Shown: piece after piece, positions 63,508 to 64,000 of the stretch
How the letters are laid out: each line of letters opens with the position of its first letter
How positions within the stretch are numbered: the first letter of the stretch is position 1
Assembly (NCBI GenBank): GCA_032622095.1
Contig: CP136061.1
Coordinates: forward strand, 5,342,734 to 5,406,733
DNA: 64,000 nt
Direction of reading: 5' to 3'
DNA from: Siphonodentalium dalli
Lineage: Eukaryota > Mollusca > Scaphopoda > Gadilida > Siphonodentaliidae
Translations under genes and position numbers: made by a program
Notes under the pieces: model-generated
The model's input: the letters and a program-made list of their open reading frames with translations, nothing else
What the model was told of the DNA's origin: nothing
The model's database searches: none

Positions 63508-64000
63508 TTATTATTATTATTATACTACAGTATTTTTCAACGCCCAAATCTCGGAATGTATTAGTACTAGAAAACACAAGTTTGGTAAGTATGTTGGGGT
63601 AAATGAGTTCTATGCCTTTGGCTCATAACGGATATTGTCCGCATTTACCCCGTGGAGTTATCTCCCTTTATATGAAAAAATGTCATTTTATTATCTCGGA
63701 AATTATAAGGAGCAGAGCATTGAAAATTGGACTGTATGCACATCTCGATATGCCCTACTGCCCACGGGCATCAGAACTTGTGTCCGCGCTTTCCCTGAGG
63801 AGTTACCGCCCATAGTTGGCAAACCTCTATTTGATTGTACTCTGTTGTCCTCTTGTATCATTCCAGATAACTGCATGTGGTTTTCATAGTCGTGTTGACC
63901 GTTGTCAGTTTAGTCAGAGAAGGAAATTTTGACAGGGTCGGACATATATTTTGACACTGGGGTGGGGGGCAAATTGTTTGCAAAATAAAATTTTGATTGA
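63508..64000 (+). mobile_element. H3 resumed: satellite monomer continuing past H4
   Basis: It starts in a TTATTATTATT tract, the same monomer offset at which H3 stopped at 56475. The first 160 bp are diverged and partly B-like (TTGGGGTAAATGAGTTCTATGCC). From about 63670 it closely follows monomer C (AAGGAGCAGAGCAT, GGGCATCAGAACTTG). It runs off the window within the first third of the monomer. Confidence 0.78.

Overview
The window is repeat DNA from a eukaryote, most likely a marine invertebrate such as a mollusc. That assignment is an inference from the repeat types (rolling-circle elements with large internal satellites, MITEs, a metazoan-type U2 5' end), not from any host gene. I could support no intact protein-coding gene. 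About 75% of the window is kilobase-scale tandem repeats, and nearly everything belongs to one superfamily of rolling-circle (Helentron-like) elements that have inserted into one another.

Layout: a 1,731-bp satellite (monomer A) fills 1-11903, 19872-21613 and 35504-56261. Two large elements interrupt it. H1 (11904-19871) carries monomers B (about 1.76 kb) and B' (1,746 bp). H2 (21614-35503) carries monomer C (2,026 bp). At 56262 a third element, H3, begins. After 214 bp it is interrupted by H4 (56476-63507), which carries a 1.24-kb monomer D. H3 resumes at 63508 and runs off the window.

Each large element starts with a palindrome beginning TATACTTCC and contains a head-to-tail array whose monomers all begin with that palindrome. 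The array ends in a broken monomer, followed by a single-copy domain. The 3' end carries an inverted copy of the 5' tip, a hairpin and CTAG. Both A monomers split by H1 and H2 add up to 1,732 bp across the insertion (1,731 plus one T), so these insertion sites are exact. H1, H2, H3 and H4 all entered at the same monomer offset (201-214), in a TTATTA tract.

The single-copy domains hold smaller elements: a 452-bp canonical Helitron with an empty site in the sister copy, three tRNA-like sequences, a SINE-like element whose first 22 nt equal the U2 snRNA 5' end, a 500-bp TIR element flanked by TATA, and a 169-bp mariner-like MITE flanked by TA. No Rep/helicase, transposase or reverse transcriptase reading frame is visible, so all elements appear non-autonomous. 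The best candidate for an undescribed system is this self-targeting, satellite-bearing Helentron family with matched 5' and 3' palindromic ends.
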